Shown here: in pieces, positions 36,685-45,041 of the stretch
Layout: each line of letters starts with the position of its first letter
Numbering within the stretch: position 1 is the first letter of the stretch
From: Pseudomonas viridiflava
GTDB lineage: Bacteria > Pseudomonadota > Gammaproteobacteria > Pseudomonadales > Pseudomonadaceae
Length of the DNA: 64,000 nucleotides
NCBI RefSeq assembly: GCF_900590755.1
Contig: NZ_UUOC01000001.1
Span: 62,001-126,000, forward strand
Reading direction: 5' to 3'
Program-made: the position numbers and the translations under genes
Notes under the pieces: model-generated
What the model saw: only the letters and a program-made list of their open reading frames with translations
Databases searched by the model: none
What the model was told of the DNA's origin: nothing

Positions 36685-38082
36685 TCAGGCTTGCGGCTGC
36701 CAACCACCACCCATTGCTTTATAGATAGCGACGATGCCGTGATACAGGTCGATTTCTGCCTGAGCCTGGGAATCTTCTGCGGCCAGACGCTCACGCTCGG
36801 CGTCCAGCAGTACCAGGAAGTCAGCGGTGCCTTCGCGATACTGAATGGAAGCCAGATTGGCCGCGGCCCGGCTCGCTTCGCTCTGGCGGATCAGCGAAAG
36901 CAGGCGTTGCTGACGCTTGTCGTAGTCGCTGAACGCGTTCTCCGATTCCTCCAGGGCGAGCAGCACTTGCTGCTCATAGTTGGCCAGCGCGCCTTCGGCA
37001 TCGGCGTCGGCACCACGAATCCTTGCCCGCACGCTACCCAGGTCAAAAGCTGCCCAGGTGATGCTCGGGCCCAGAGCCCAGGCTTTGGCCGCAGACGAGC
37101 CGATCTGCGAGCCGCGCCCGGCGGTGAAACCCAGGAACCCACTCAGGCTGACGCGGGGGAACAGGTCGGCAGTGGCCACGCCGATATTTGCCGTCGAAGA
37201 CGCCAGTTGACGTTCGGCTGCGCGCACATCAGGGCGATGACGCAGCACCTGTGTCGGATCGCCAATTGCCAACGCCTTGGCAATCGCTGGCAGTTTCGCA
37301 GGGCTCAGGTCGATGCTCAGGTTTTCCGGGCGCTCACCGAGCAAAGTTGCGATACGGTTGCGCTGGCGGGCCTGTTCAGCCTGCAATTGCGGAACCGATG
37401 CTTCCACCGCAGCGAGGCGTGCGTCGGCACGCACCACGTCCAGTTCGTTACCCACGCCTGCATCACGCAATTGCGCAGTCACGCCGCGAGAGTCTTGCTG
37501 GTTTTTGAGGTTCTCCCGAGCAATGCTTTCTCGCAGTTGTGCACCGCGCAGTTGACCGTACGCATCCACCACTTCTGCCGTCAATGTCACCTGCAGCTGA
37601 TAGAGGTTGGCTTCGGCGACATCCTGATCAGCGTCGCTGGCTTCCAGTTGTCGCTGGATACGGCCAAACAGGTCCAGTTCCCAAGCCATGTCCAGGCCAA
37701 GGTCGTAACGCTCGCTTTTGACACGGCGCTCGGTGATGCCCGGTTGCTGGCCTTTGGCCTGATCACTGCTGACCCGGCTGGTCACCACGGGCATGGCGTC
37801 ATTGCTGATGTCATCACGAATGGCCCGCGCTGCTTTCAAGCGAGCGAATGCCACGCGCAGCTCACGGTTGCCATTCAGGGAACGGGTCACCAGTTGGTTG
37901 AGTGTCGGGTCATCGAACTGCTGCCACCAGATGGTTTCCAGGTGACTGCGGTCGTAGTTGCCCTGGGCTGCCGCGGCGATTTTCGCCGGGGCAGTTTCAG
38001 GCGCTTTGTAATCCGGGCCGACTGCACACGCCGCAAGGGCGAGAACCAGCAGGCTAGGCATGAACAGCTTCAACGATTTCAT
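36685..38082 (-). CDS. oprN: Outer membrane efflux protein OprN
   Basis: A 465-residue NodT-family outer membrane lipoprotein: signal MKSLKLFMPSLLVLALAAC with lipidated Cys19. Characteristic segments are YDRSHLETIWWQQFDDPTL, RLKAARAIRDD and the C-terminal FLVLLDAERERLAAEDSQAQ. It matches P. aeruginosa OprN across its length as I recall it. The ATG at 38082 shares a base with the mexF stop (TGATG). It forms the exit duct of the MexEF pump. Confidence 0.93.
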   Translation of the reverse strand: MKSLKLFMPSLLVLALAACAVGPDYKAPETAPAKIAAAAQGNYDRSHLETIWWQQFDDPTLNQLVTRSLNGNRELRVAFARLKAARAIRDDISNDAMPVVTSRVSSDQAKGQQPGITERRVKSERYDLGLDMAWELDLFGRIQRQLEASDADQDVAEANLYQLQVTLTAEVVDAYGQLRGAQLRESIARENLKNQQDSRGVTAQLRDAGVGNELDVVRADARLAAVEASVPQLQAEQARQRNRIATLLGERPENLSIDLSPAKLPAIAKALAIGDPTQVLRHRPDVRAAERQLASSTANIGVATADLFPRVSLSGFLGFTAGRGSQIGSSAAKAWALGPSITWAAFDLGSVRARIRGADADAEGALANYEQQVLLALEESENAFSDYDKRQQRLLSLIRQSEASRAAANLASIQYREGTADFLVLLDAERERLAAEDSQAQAEIDLYHGIVAIYKAMGGGWQPQA

Positions 38083-41000
38083 CAATGCGCCTCCGGGTTC
38101 AGGGTTTGCAGGCGCTTGGCCTTGGCCGCTTTGCGGGTTTCCTGACGTTCAACAAAGTTACGGATCAAGACGTAGAACACCGGCGTCAGCAGCAGGCCGA
38201 AGAAGGTTACCCCGAGCATCCCGGAGAACACCGCAACACCCATGGCGTGGCGCATTTCAGCACCGGCACCGCTGGAGAACACCAGAGGCACTACACCCAT
38301 GATGAACGCGAAGGAGGTCATCAGAATCGGCCGCAGACGCAGGCGGCAAGCTTCCAGTACCGCTTCGAGGGGGCTCATGCCTTCGCTCTGTTTGTCCTTG
38401 GCGAACTCGACGATCAGGATCGCGTTCTTACACGCCAGACCCACCAGAACAATCAATCCGATCTGGGTAAAGATGTTGTTGTCACCTCCGGACAGAATCA
38501 CCCCGGTGATGGCCGACAACAGGGTCATCGGTACGATCAGAATCACCGCCATCGGCAGGCTCCAGCTTTCGTACTGGGCTGCCAACACCAGGAAGGCCAA
38601 GAGTACGCAGAGCGGGAAGACCAGCAGCGCCGTGTTACCGGACAGGATTTGCTGATAGGTGATTTCCGTCCACTCATAGGTCATGCCGTTGGGCAATTCA
38701 TCCTTGAGCAACTTCTCCATGGCCGCCTGGGCCTGACCCGAACTGTAGCCCGGTGCTGCTGCGCCGTTGATTTCAGCGGTGATAAAACCGTTGTAGTGCA
38801 TGACGCGGTCCGGGCCTGCGGTGTCGCTGACCTTGATGAAGGTCGCCAGCGGGATCATCTCGCCCAGGTTGTTGCGCACTTTCAACTGACCAATCTGGTC
38901 GGCGTCCTGACGGAACTGCTGCTCAGCCTGGACGTTGACCTGATAGGTGCGACCGAAACGGTTGAAGTCGTTGGCGTACAGCGAGCCCAGATAGACCTGC
39001 AACGTATCGAAGATATCGCTGATGGCCACGCCGTGGGTCTTGGCTTTCTCACGGTCAATGGCCGCATCGACTTGTGGCACGTTGACGGTGTAGCTGGTGA
39101 ACAGCGCTGCCAGCTCCGGCACGCTCTGGCTCTTGCCAATGACGTTCATCGTCTCTTTATACAGCTCGTCGTAGCCCAGGTTGCCCCGGTCTTCGATTTG
39201 CAGACGGAAACCGCCAATGGTGCCCAGCCCTTGTACCGGCGGCGGCGGGAAGATCGCCATGTAGGCATCCTCGATGGCCGCGTATTTGCCATTCAACGCA
39301 CCGGCAATCGCGCCTGCAGACTGGCTGGGATCCTTGCGCTGGTCGAAAGGCTTGAGGGTGACGAACACGATCCCGGCGTTAGGGCTGTTGGTGAAACCGT
39401 TGATGGACAATCCAGGGAATGCGATAGCGGCTTCCACGCCGTCCTGCTTGAGGGCGATGTCCGACATGCGCTTGATCACGTCCTCGGTGCGGTCCAGGCT
39501 CGCGGCATCCGGCAGTTGTGCAAAGGCAACCAGATACTGTTTGTCCTGCGGCGGCACAAAACCTGTCGGGGTGGTGGCGAAACCAAAATAGGTCAGCACC
39601 ATAAGGCCCGCGTAAAGCACCAGGGCGATACCGCTGCCACGGATCACACGACCGACAATGCCCACGTAGCTATTACTGGCCCGGGCGAACGCCCGGTTGA
39701 ACGGGCGGAACAACCAGCCACCGAAGATCCGGTCGAGGAAGCGGGAAAACCGGTCTTTGGGTGCGTCATGAGCCTGCAGCAGCACCGCAGACAACGCGGG
39801 TGAAAGGGTCAGGGAGTTGAACGCCGAAATCACGGTGGAGATGGCGATGGTCAGGGCGAACTGCTTGTAGAACTGCCCGGTCAACCCGGAAATGAAGGCA
39901 GCAGGTACAAAGACCGCACACAGCACCAGTGCCGTCGCAATAATCGGCCCCGTCACTTCACGCATGGCGATCTTGGTGGCTTCCACCGGGTTGTGCCCCA
40001 GCTCGATATTTCGCTCGACGTTCTCCACCACCACGATGGCATCGTCCACGACGATACCAATGGCCAGCACCAGTCCGAACAGGGACAGCGCATTCAGCGA
40101 GAACCCGAACATATGCATCACGGCGAAGGTGCCGATCAGCGATACCGGTACAGCCACCAGCGGGATGATCGACGCACGCCAGGTCTGCAGGAACAGGATG
40201 ACCACCAGCACCACGAGAATCAGTGCTTCGAACAGCGTGTGAACCACCGCTTCGATAGAGCCCCTTACAAACACGGTGGGGTCATACGCGATGGCGTAAT
40301 CCATTCCTTCCGGGAAGCCTTTCTTCAGTTCGGCCATCTTCGCTCGAACATCATTGGAGATGTCGATGGCATTGGAGCCTGGACGCTGGAAAATCGGGAT
40401 CGCTACGGCCGGTTGGTTATCCAGTAGCGAACGCAGGGCATATTGGTTGGAACCGAGCTCGATCCTTGCGATGTCCCGCAGGCGAGTGATCTCGCCATCC
40501 GCACCGGCCCGAATCACGATGTTTTCGAATTCTTCTTCGTTGACCAGTCGACCCTGGGTGTTGACCGACATCTGGAAACTGGTGGCGCTAGGCGAGGGCG
40601 GGGCACCCAGTTGACCGGCAGCGACCTGACGGTTCTGCTCACGGATCGCGTTGACCACATCAGTGGCGGTCAGATTGCGCGAAGCGGTCTTGTTCGGATC
40701 CAGCCAGACCCGCAGGGAATAATCGCCCATGCCGAACAACTGCACATCACCGACACCGCCGAGGCGAGCCAGCTCATCCTTGATATTAAGGATGGCGTAG
40801 TTGGACAGGTACAACATGTCGTAGCGCTTATCCGGCGAGGTCAGGTGGACCACCATCGTCAGATCGGGCGAAGCCTTGTCCACGGTAATACCGATGCGCG
40901 TCACTTCTTCGGGAAGTTTCGGCTCGGTCCGGGTAACCCGGTTCTGTACCTGTACCTGCGCGTTATCCAGGTCAGTGCCCAGGGCGAAGGTGATGGTCAG

Positions 41001-41273
41001 GGTAATCTTGCCGTCAGCGGTGGATTGCGAGGACATGTACAGCATGTTCTCGACGCCGGTGATGGCTTGCTCCAAAGGCGCCGCCACGGTTTCGCCGATG
41101 ACTTTCGGGTTGGCGCCCGGGAAGTTGGCGCGCACGACTACAGTCGGCGGTACGACTTCGGGGTATTCACTGATCGGCAGCTGGAACAGTGAGATCGACC
41201 CGGCGATCAGGATCATCAGCGACAGGACTGCCGCGAAGATCGGACGCGAGATAAAGAATTGAGAAAAATTCAT
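38082..41273 (-). CDS. mexF: RND efflux pump inner membrane protein MexF
   Basis: A 1063-residue RND transporter with two homologous halves, each with a large periplasmic loop. The N-terminus FFISRPIFAAVLSLMILIAG is the first membrane helix, and FGLVLAIGIVVDDAIVVVENVER holds the proton-relay aspartates of helix 4. It agrees closely with P. aeruginosa MexF. Typical substrates of that pump are chloramphenicol, fluoroquinolones, trimethoprim and diamide-type compounds. It lies 12 bp downstream of mexE. Confidence 0.95.
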   Translation of the reverse strand: MNFSQFFISRPIFAAVLSLMILIAGSISLFQLPISEYPEVVPPTVVVRANFPGANPKVIGETVAAPLEQAITGVENMLYMSSQSTADGKITLTITFALGTDLDNAQVQVQNRVTRTEPKLPEEVTRIGITVDKASPDLTMVVHLTSPDKRYDMLYLSNYAILNIKDELARLGGVGDVQLFGMGDYSLRVWLDPNKTASRNLTATDVVNAIREQNRQVAAGQLGAPPSPSATSFQMSVNTQGRLVNEEEFENIVIRAGADGEITRLRDIARIELGSNQYALRSLLDNQPAVAIPIFQRPGSNAIDISNDVRAKMAELKKGFPEGMDYAIAYDPTVFVRGSIEAVVHTLFEALILVVLVVILFLQTWRASIIPLVAVPVSLIGTFAVMHMFGFSLNALSLFGLVLAIGIVVDDAIVVVENVERNIELGHNPVEATKIAMREVTGPIIATALVLCAVFVPAAFISGLTGQFYKQFALTIAISTVISAFNSLTLSPALSAVLLQAHDAPKDRFSRFLDRIFGGWLFRPFNRAFARASNSYVGIVGRVIRGSGIALVLYAGLMVLTYFGFATTPTGFVPPQDKQYLVAFAQLPDAASLDRTEDVIKRMSDIALKQDGVEAAIAFPGLSINGFTNSPNAGIVFVTLKPFDQRKDPSQSAGAIAGALNGKYAAIEDAYMAIFPPPPVQGLGTIGGFRLQIEDRGNLGYDELYKETMNVIGKSQSVPELAALFTSYTVNVPQVDAAIDREKAKTHGVAISDIFDTLQVYLGSLYANDFNRFGRTYQVNVQAEQQFRQDADQIGQLKVRNNLGEMIPLATFIKVSDTAGPDRVMHYNGFITAEINGAAAPGYSSGQAQAAMEKLLKDELPNGMTYEWTEITYQQILSGNTALLVFPLCVLLAFLVLAAQYESWSLPMAVILIVPMTLLSAITGVILSGGDNNIFTQIGLIVLVGLACKNAILIVEFAKDKQSEGMSPLEAVLEACRLRLRPILMTSFAFIMGVVPLVFSSGAGAEMRHAMGVAVFSGMLGVTFFGLLLTPVFYVLIRNFVERQETRKAAKAKRLQTLNPEAH

Positions 41274-41285
41274 CAGTTGATTCCC

Positions 41286-42527
41286 TTAACCGCGTGGCGC
41301 AGCGATGCCAGCAACCTTGACCGGTGCTTTGGGCGTCATTTGCGGCAAGTTGCTGGCTTCCAGAGCCTGGCGTTGTTTGAGCAGCGCGGCGAGGGTATCG
41401 GCGCTGGCCATTGGGGTGACTTCCGGGGTAACCGGTTGGCCTGGGCGTATCCGTTGCAGGCCCTTGACCACGATGGTGTCGTCTTTGGTCAGGCCGCTGC
41501 GCACGATGCGCAAGCCTTCGACTTTTGGCCCCAGCTCAACCGGGCGATAGGCGGATTTGTTGTCCTTGTCGATGACCAGCACGAACTTCTTGCCCAGGTC
41601 AGTACCCACCGCTTCGTCATTGATCAGTACTGCGGAGTAAACCCCGCTACCCACCAGCTTGACCCTTGCGTAAAGGCCGGGTGTGAAACTGCCGTCGGTG
41701 TTGTCGAACACGGCGCGACCACGGATGGTGCCGGTACGCGGGTTGACCTGGTTGTCGACGAAGTTCATCTGGCCCTGGTGCGGGTTGCCCACTTCATTGG
41801 ACAGGCCCAGGTAGACCGGGGTGGTCTGACCGCGTTGGCCTTTGCGAGCCAGGTCTGCGTATTTGAGGAAGACACGTTCGTCAGCGTCGAAGTAAGCGTA
41901 AACCTTGTCGGTAGACACCACGCTGGTCAGCGGCGTGACATCAGCGGTGACGATGTTGCCTGCGGTGATTTCCGCGCGGCTGACACGGCCACTGATAGGC
42001 GATGTCACACGGGTGAAGCTGAGGTTGAGTTTCGCCAGATCCAGTTGGGCCTGAATGGCGGCTACCCCGGCACGGGCTTCCTGTGCAGTTGTAGTCCGCG
42101 AGTCTGCCAGTTCGGCGGAGATCGCATTGTTGGTGCGCAGACGTTCACCCCGTTGGGCTTCGTTTTCAGTGCGGGTCGAAGTCGCGCGAACCTGCTGAAG
42201 CTGGGCTTCGAGACGACGAACTTCTGACTGGAATGGGCGCGGGTCGATCTGGAACAGCAAGTCACCTTTCTTGACCAGTGCGCCATCAGTGAAGGCTACT
42301 GAGTCGATCTGACCGGAAACCCGAGGGCGGATCTCGACGGTTTCCGGTGCTTCCAGACGCCCGGTGAATTCATCCCACTCATTGACGGGCTGCTCCAGAA
42401 CCTTGGCGACGCTGACCTTGGCGGCTGCCGGAGCCATTGTCGCCTCAGGCGCTTTGCCGCAGGCGCTTATCACCACCACGGCCAACGCGGCGAGGGGGAA
42501 GCGCAAATGATTGAGTGTCTGAGCCAT
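41286..42527 (-). CDS. mexE: RND efflux periplasmic adaptor MexE
   Basis: A 413-residue membrane fusion lipoprotein; signal ending ALAVVVISAC with lipidation near residue 23. The lipoyl/hairpin segments VEIRPRVSGQIDSVAFTDGA and LSFTRVTSPISGRVSRAEI flank a long alpha hairpin. It connects MexF and OprN. As first gene of the operon it should carry the MexT-dependent promoter, and a nod-box-like site lies about 75 bp upstream. Confidence 0.94.
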   Translation of the reverse strand: MAQTLNHLRFPLAALAVVVISACGKAPEATMAPAAAKVSVAKVLEQPVNEWDEFTGRLEAPETVEIRPRVSGQIDSVAFTDGALVKKGDLLFQIDPRPFQSEVRRLEAQLQQVRATSTRTENEAQRGERLRTNNAISAELADSRTTTAQEARAGVAAIQAQLDLAKLNLSFTRVTSPISGRVSRAEITAGNIVTADVTPLTSVVSTDKVYAYFDADERVFLKYADLARKGQRGQTTPVYLGLSNEVGNPHQGQMNFVDNQVNPRTGTIRGRAVFDNTDGSFTPGLYARVKLVGSGVYSAVLINDEAVGTDLGKKFVLVIDKDNKSAYRPVELGPKVEGLRIVRSGLTKDDTIVVKGLQRIRPGQPVTPEVTPMASADTLAALLKQRQALEASNLPQMTPKAPVKVAGIAAPRG

Positions 42528-42602
42528 GGGAAAATCCGCCAGTATTAGTTAGATGGGCGGATTCTGTTCCCGAGGCTGGTATTGCACGAATCGAATGAGG
42601 CA

Positions 42603-42629
42603 AAGGTTAATATCACTCGGAATGATATT
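42603..42629 (-). promoter_or_regulatory. Candidate MexT (nod-box-like) site before mexE
   Basis: Read on the minus strand, ATCA-N5-AGTGAT-N4-ACCTT agrees with the reported MexT box ATCA-N5-GTCGAT-N4-ACYAT at 11 of 15 defined bases (42626-42603). The same stretch is an inverted repeat AATATCA-N7-TGATATT (42609-42629), as expected for a LysR-type target. It lies about 75 bp before mexE. Confidence 0.5.
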
Positions 42630-42719
42630 GACCTTATCTATGATGGTAACAATCGCGTGGTGTTGATGAGACGAGGGGGCTGTAGGAGATTCTATGTTGG
42701 CCTGCAATGCATATCTGTT

Positions 42720-42840
42720 GTGGGACCGGCCGGGCGGCGCTCCCCTTTAGCCGGGAAGACCCTATTTCAGGCGATCATTCTCGGGCGGGTGTACCGGCCT
42801 CTTCCCGGCTGAAGCGGAGCGCCGCCCGGCCGATCCCACA
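42720..42840. repeat. Long imperfect inverted repeat
   Basis: Two arms of about 40 bp with GGCCGGGCGGCGCTCC and TTAGCCGGGAAG and their complements, around a 40-bp centre. It is a REP-like hairpin of a third type, next to the junction of the mexE upstream region with the accessory block. Confidence 0.7.
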
Positions 42841-42854
42841 TAGAACGCGGTCGT

Positions 42855-42930
42855 CTGTGGGGAGCTTGTTCGCGGGCCACTGGAGCGTCAGGGTCTGGAA
42901 GATCGCCTCGCGAACAAGTTCGCTCCTACA
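42855..42930. repeat. REP-type inverted repeat
   Basis: Arms containing GAGCTTGTTCGCGGG and CGCGAACAAGTTCGCTC with CTGT/ACAG ends. It lies directly after the previous repeat, so two different hairpins are in tandem here. Confidence 0.7.
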
Positions 42931-43155
42931 GGGTTCAGTGCTTCGCGCCACAGCCGATCTCTTTACGATAGCCAGCCTTGGCATTCGTTTCAAATTATAT
43001 CCCGCTTTTTGCCGACACCCCTCTGCACGTCCCGAACTGCGGGGCTTGACGGCCATTCATGAGCTGACTTCATAGCCTTATATCGACTCAGTGGCCTAGT
43101 CGCTTTGGCGGGTCGCCTTTAGATTCGCGTCGAGCCCATCAATCAGGATCAGCCG

Positions 43156-43467
43156 ATGGCGATCGAATGCGTCAGTACCCTTGAAATACGCCTTTGCGAA
43201 ACCCTTGAATCGACGTTCGAGCAAACCACCAGGGATTGCATTGCCCGTCTTCAGGATGCATCGGGCTGTCTGGACTACATCCTGACCCGAAGCGCCCGTG
43301 ACCCCGGTCTGTGGTGGCTGACTGGCTATTGGACAAGTGAAAAGCAGATGACCGAGTCGTTCGAAAGCACGCCGATGGAACAGTTGCTTTATTTCCTGAT
43401 TGGAGCCGGTGCCAACCTGACATTCGGCAGTTTCGTGTCGGCGCCGGCCGTAGCCCATGGCGATTAA
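43156..43467 (+). CDS. Antibiotic biosynthesis monooxygenase-like protein
   Basis: A 103-residue protein with the layout of the ABM/dimeric alpha-beta barrel fold: beta strand VSTLEIRL, helix with FEQTTRDCIARLQ, strand CLDYILTRSA, then WWLTGYWTSEKQMTESFES, a typical ABM segment. Such small proteins act on quinones or reactive carbonyls. AGGA precedes the ATG. Its end overlaps the LysR-fragment gene by 11 bp. Confidence 0.7.
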   Translation: MAIECVSTLEIRLCETLESTFEQTTRDCIARLQDASGCLDYILTRSARDPGLWWLTGYWTSEKQMTESFESTPMEQLLYFLIGAGANLTFGSFVSAPAVAHGD

Positions 43468-43738
43468 CGCGAATCTACTGCATGGCATTGACCTGAACAG
43501 TCTGCTGACCTTTCTGCTGATCTATCAAGAGCACAGCGTCAGCCGGGCCGCGAAACGTCTGGACATCAGCCAGCCAGCCGTGAGTAACACTCTGGCCAAA
43601 CTGCGGGTTTATTTCGCTGATCCACTGTTCGTTCGTGACGCCGGAACGCTGATCCCGACGCGCCGAGCGCAAGCCATGGCAGATGAACTCACCCCAGCCT
43701 TCATGCGCATTCAACAGACGCTGGAATCCTGCGCTTGA
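43457..43738 (+). CDS. LysR-type HTH domain only, 93 residues
   Basis: The protein covers just the winged HTH and linker of a LysR regulator: DLNSLLTFLLIYQEHSVSRAA, then ISQPAVSNTLAKLRVYFADPLFVR, ending in the linker helix at residue 93. The effector domain (about 200 residues) is missing, and I do not find it in another frame downstream. It overlaps the ABM gene by 11 bp. It could be a remnant of a decayed regulator or a working mini-regulator able to compete for LysR sites. It is not MexT, which is intact at 51592. Confidence 0.75.
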   Translation: MAINANLLHGIDLNSLLTFLLIYQEHSVSRAAKRLDISQPAVSNTLAKLRVYFADPLFVRDAGTLIPTRRAQAMADELTPAFMRIQQTLESCA

Positions 43739-43800
43739 GGGCGTGTTTTACAGGAGCTCGTCAGCGTGCGAGCCATGCGGCCATTTTTCGCCCTAAGGAC

Positions 43801-43842
43801 TGATGATCGGGCAAGCCGTTTGATTGGCCAGCCCGATCATCA
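43801..43842. terminator. Perfect 12-bp hairpin between convergent genes
   Basis: TGATGATCGGGC and its complement with an 18-base loop, between the LysR fragment and the ArsC-like gene. There is no clear T-run, but the position suits a bidirectional terminator. Confidence 0.5.
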
Positions 43843-43856
43843 TTGATGTCACTCAA

Positions 43857-44291
43857 TCAATCGGCAGACGCATCGCGGACTTTTTTTGACTTCACCAACA
43901 GAAACATTTTGATCCGCTCACTGATTTCGATGCGCGCGGTGCGAAAGGCATTGGGCTTTGCGCTGGTCAGCGGGTCTTCGAAATGCCAGGTGAGCGTCTC
44001 CTCGGCCTTTTCAGAATGCTCCCATTCTTGAGTGGACTGTTCACACAGCGTAATCACGTAGTCAAAGGACTGGCCCGCGAACTCATCGACCGATTTGCTG
44101 CGCAGGGTAGGATCTACGATATCGATTTCTTCAAGGGCCTTGACCGTTCTCGGGTCGACTTCGGTGGGTCTCATGCCCGCACTAAAAGCCTCGAAATGCT
44201 CTGGGTCGGCATGACGCAATAGCGCCTCCGCCATTTGCGAACGTGCAGCATTGGCAGCGCAGACGAACAACACACGTGTTTTGCGATCCAT
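43857..44291 (-). CDS. Low-molecular-weight phosphatase/ArsC-like protein
   Basis: A 144-residue protein of the LMW tyrosine phosphatase/arsenate reductase fold. The P-loop is CAANAARS (Cys11 to Arg17, CX5R), and the general acid is Asp106-Pro107 in FEDPLTS. Cys83 is present, but the position that normally holds the partner redox cysteine is Trp90, and the P-loop lacks the second cysteine of CTGNSCR. No arsR, arsB or arsH is nearby. It may be a protein phosphatase or an arsenate reductase using another thiol; the substrate is open. Confidence 0.75.
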   Translation of the reverse strand: MDRKTRVLFVCAANAARSQMAEALLRHADPEHFEAFSAGMRPTEVDPRTVKALEEIDIVDPTLRSKSVDEFAGQSFDYVITLCEQSTQEWEHSEKAEETLTWHFEDPLTSAKPNAFRTARIEISERIKMFLLVKSKKVRDASAD

Positions 44292-44592
44292 GAATCAAGC
44301 TCTCGATGGGTAAATGAAGTAATCGTTATATTTTTATTCGGGGCCGGGGCATTGAGATGTCAGACGCCTCAGTCCGGACAAGGCCGTCATTACTGCAATA
44401 AACAACAGGACAGGTTGCCCAGACGACATCCTTGTCAGGGCTGTGTATACGGCAGAAATATTTCAATTTGGCTCCGCCCGGTGCTCGTCAGTCTGGCAAG
44501 AGGCGCTGGTTTTCTCATCGCTGAGTGACTGGCGTAGCGATGAATGATGGAGAAACACGATGGTCCCCCGTGAATAAGCTCTCCGGTATAAA
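44292..44592. other. Intergenic region between ArsC-like gene and hipBA
   Basis: About 300 bp with no supportable gene. The ArsC-like promoter on the minus strand should lie near 44300-44350. Confidence 0.5.
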
Positions 44593-44647
44593 TCCATAAT
44601 ATTGTGAGATAAGCCATTATAAGTAAGATAAGGCCCAATATTATGGA
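44593..44647 (+). promoter_or_regulatory. Candidate hipBA promoter/operator
   Basis: Perfect 12-bp inverted repeat TCCATAATATTG (44593-44604) and its complement (44636-44647), with a 31-bp centre that contains three ATAAG repeats at 44609, 44619 and 44628, 10 and 9 bp apart. TTGTGA (44602-44607) and TAAGAT (44624-44629), 16 bases apart, could be the promoter. It lies 76 bp before hipB. HipB proteins bind such sites and repress their operon. Confidence 0.6.
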
Positions 44648-44723
44648 GTTGTGCGGCTTGAGAGAGGCCGCGAGACATTCTACAATCGAGGCTTCTCAAC
44701 GCTATTGATCGGCATACAACACC

Positions 44724-45041
44724 ATGTTGGATTTGAGCTTCAGTAACCCGGGTGAAATCGTCAAGCGGCTCTGCGAACGCCTGCGCACGGAGCGTCTGGC
44801 TCTGAAGATGACGCAGGCCGATGTGGCCGCGCGCGCGGGTATCGGAACCAACACGGTCTCCAACCTCGAGGCCGGGCGCAGTGTCGGATTCGAAAACTTG
44901 GTCCGCGTGGCAATGGTCCTTCGCAGAACCTCCGAGCTGGATGAACTGTTTCTGCCAAAGCTGGACAGCCTTGAAGACATCCAGCGGTATGAGGAGAGTG
45001 CCAAGCGTCAGCGCATCAAGAGGAAGCTCGGCGATGCTTGA
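44724..45041 (+). CDS. hipB: HipB-like XRE-family antitoxin/regulator
   Basis: A 105-residue protein with a Cro/C1-type HTH at about residues 20-70 (RTERLALKMTQADVAARAG, then TNTVSNLEAGRSVGFENL). The basic C-terminal tail RQRIKRKLGDA could contact HipA. It overlaps hipA by 8 bp. In the family, HipB neutralises HipA and represses the operon. The start lacks a clear ribosome binding site, so weak or leaderless translation is possible. Confidence 0.87.
   Translation: MLDLSFSNPGEIVKRLCERLRTERLALKMTQADVAARAGIGTNTVSNLEAGRSVGFENLVRVAMVLRRTSELDELFLPKLDSLEDIQRYEESAKRQRIKRKLGDA

Noticed and set aside
41259..42227. Long plus-strand frame opposite mexE
   Set aside because: Antisense shadow of mexE caused by high-GC codon bias; the minus strand encodes an unmistakable adaptor protein.
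43457..43738. LysR fragment as a truncated mexT
   Set aside because: Its sequence differs from MexT in the HTH, and a full-length MexT is found at 51592-52506.
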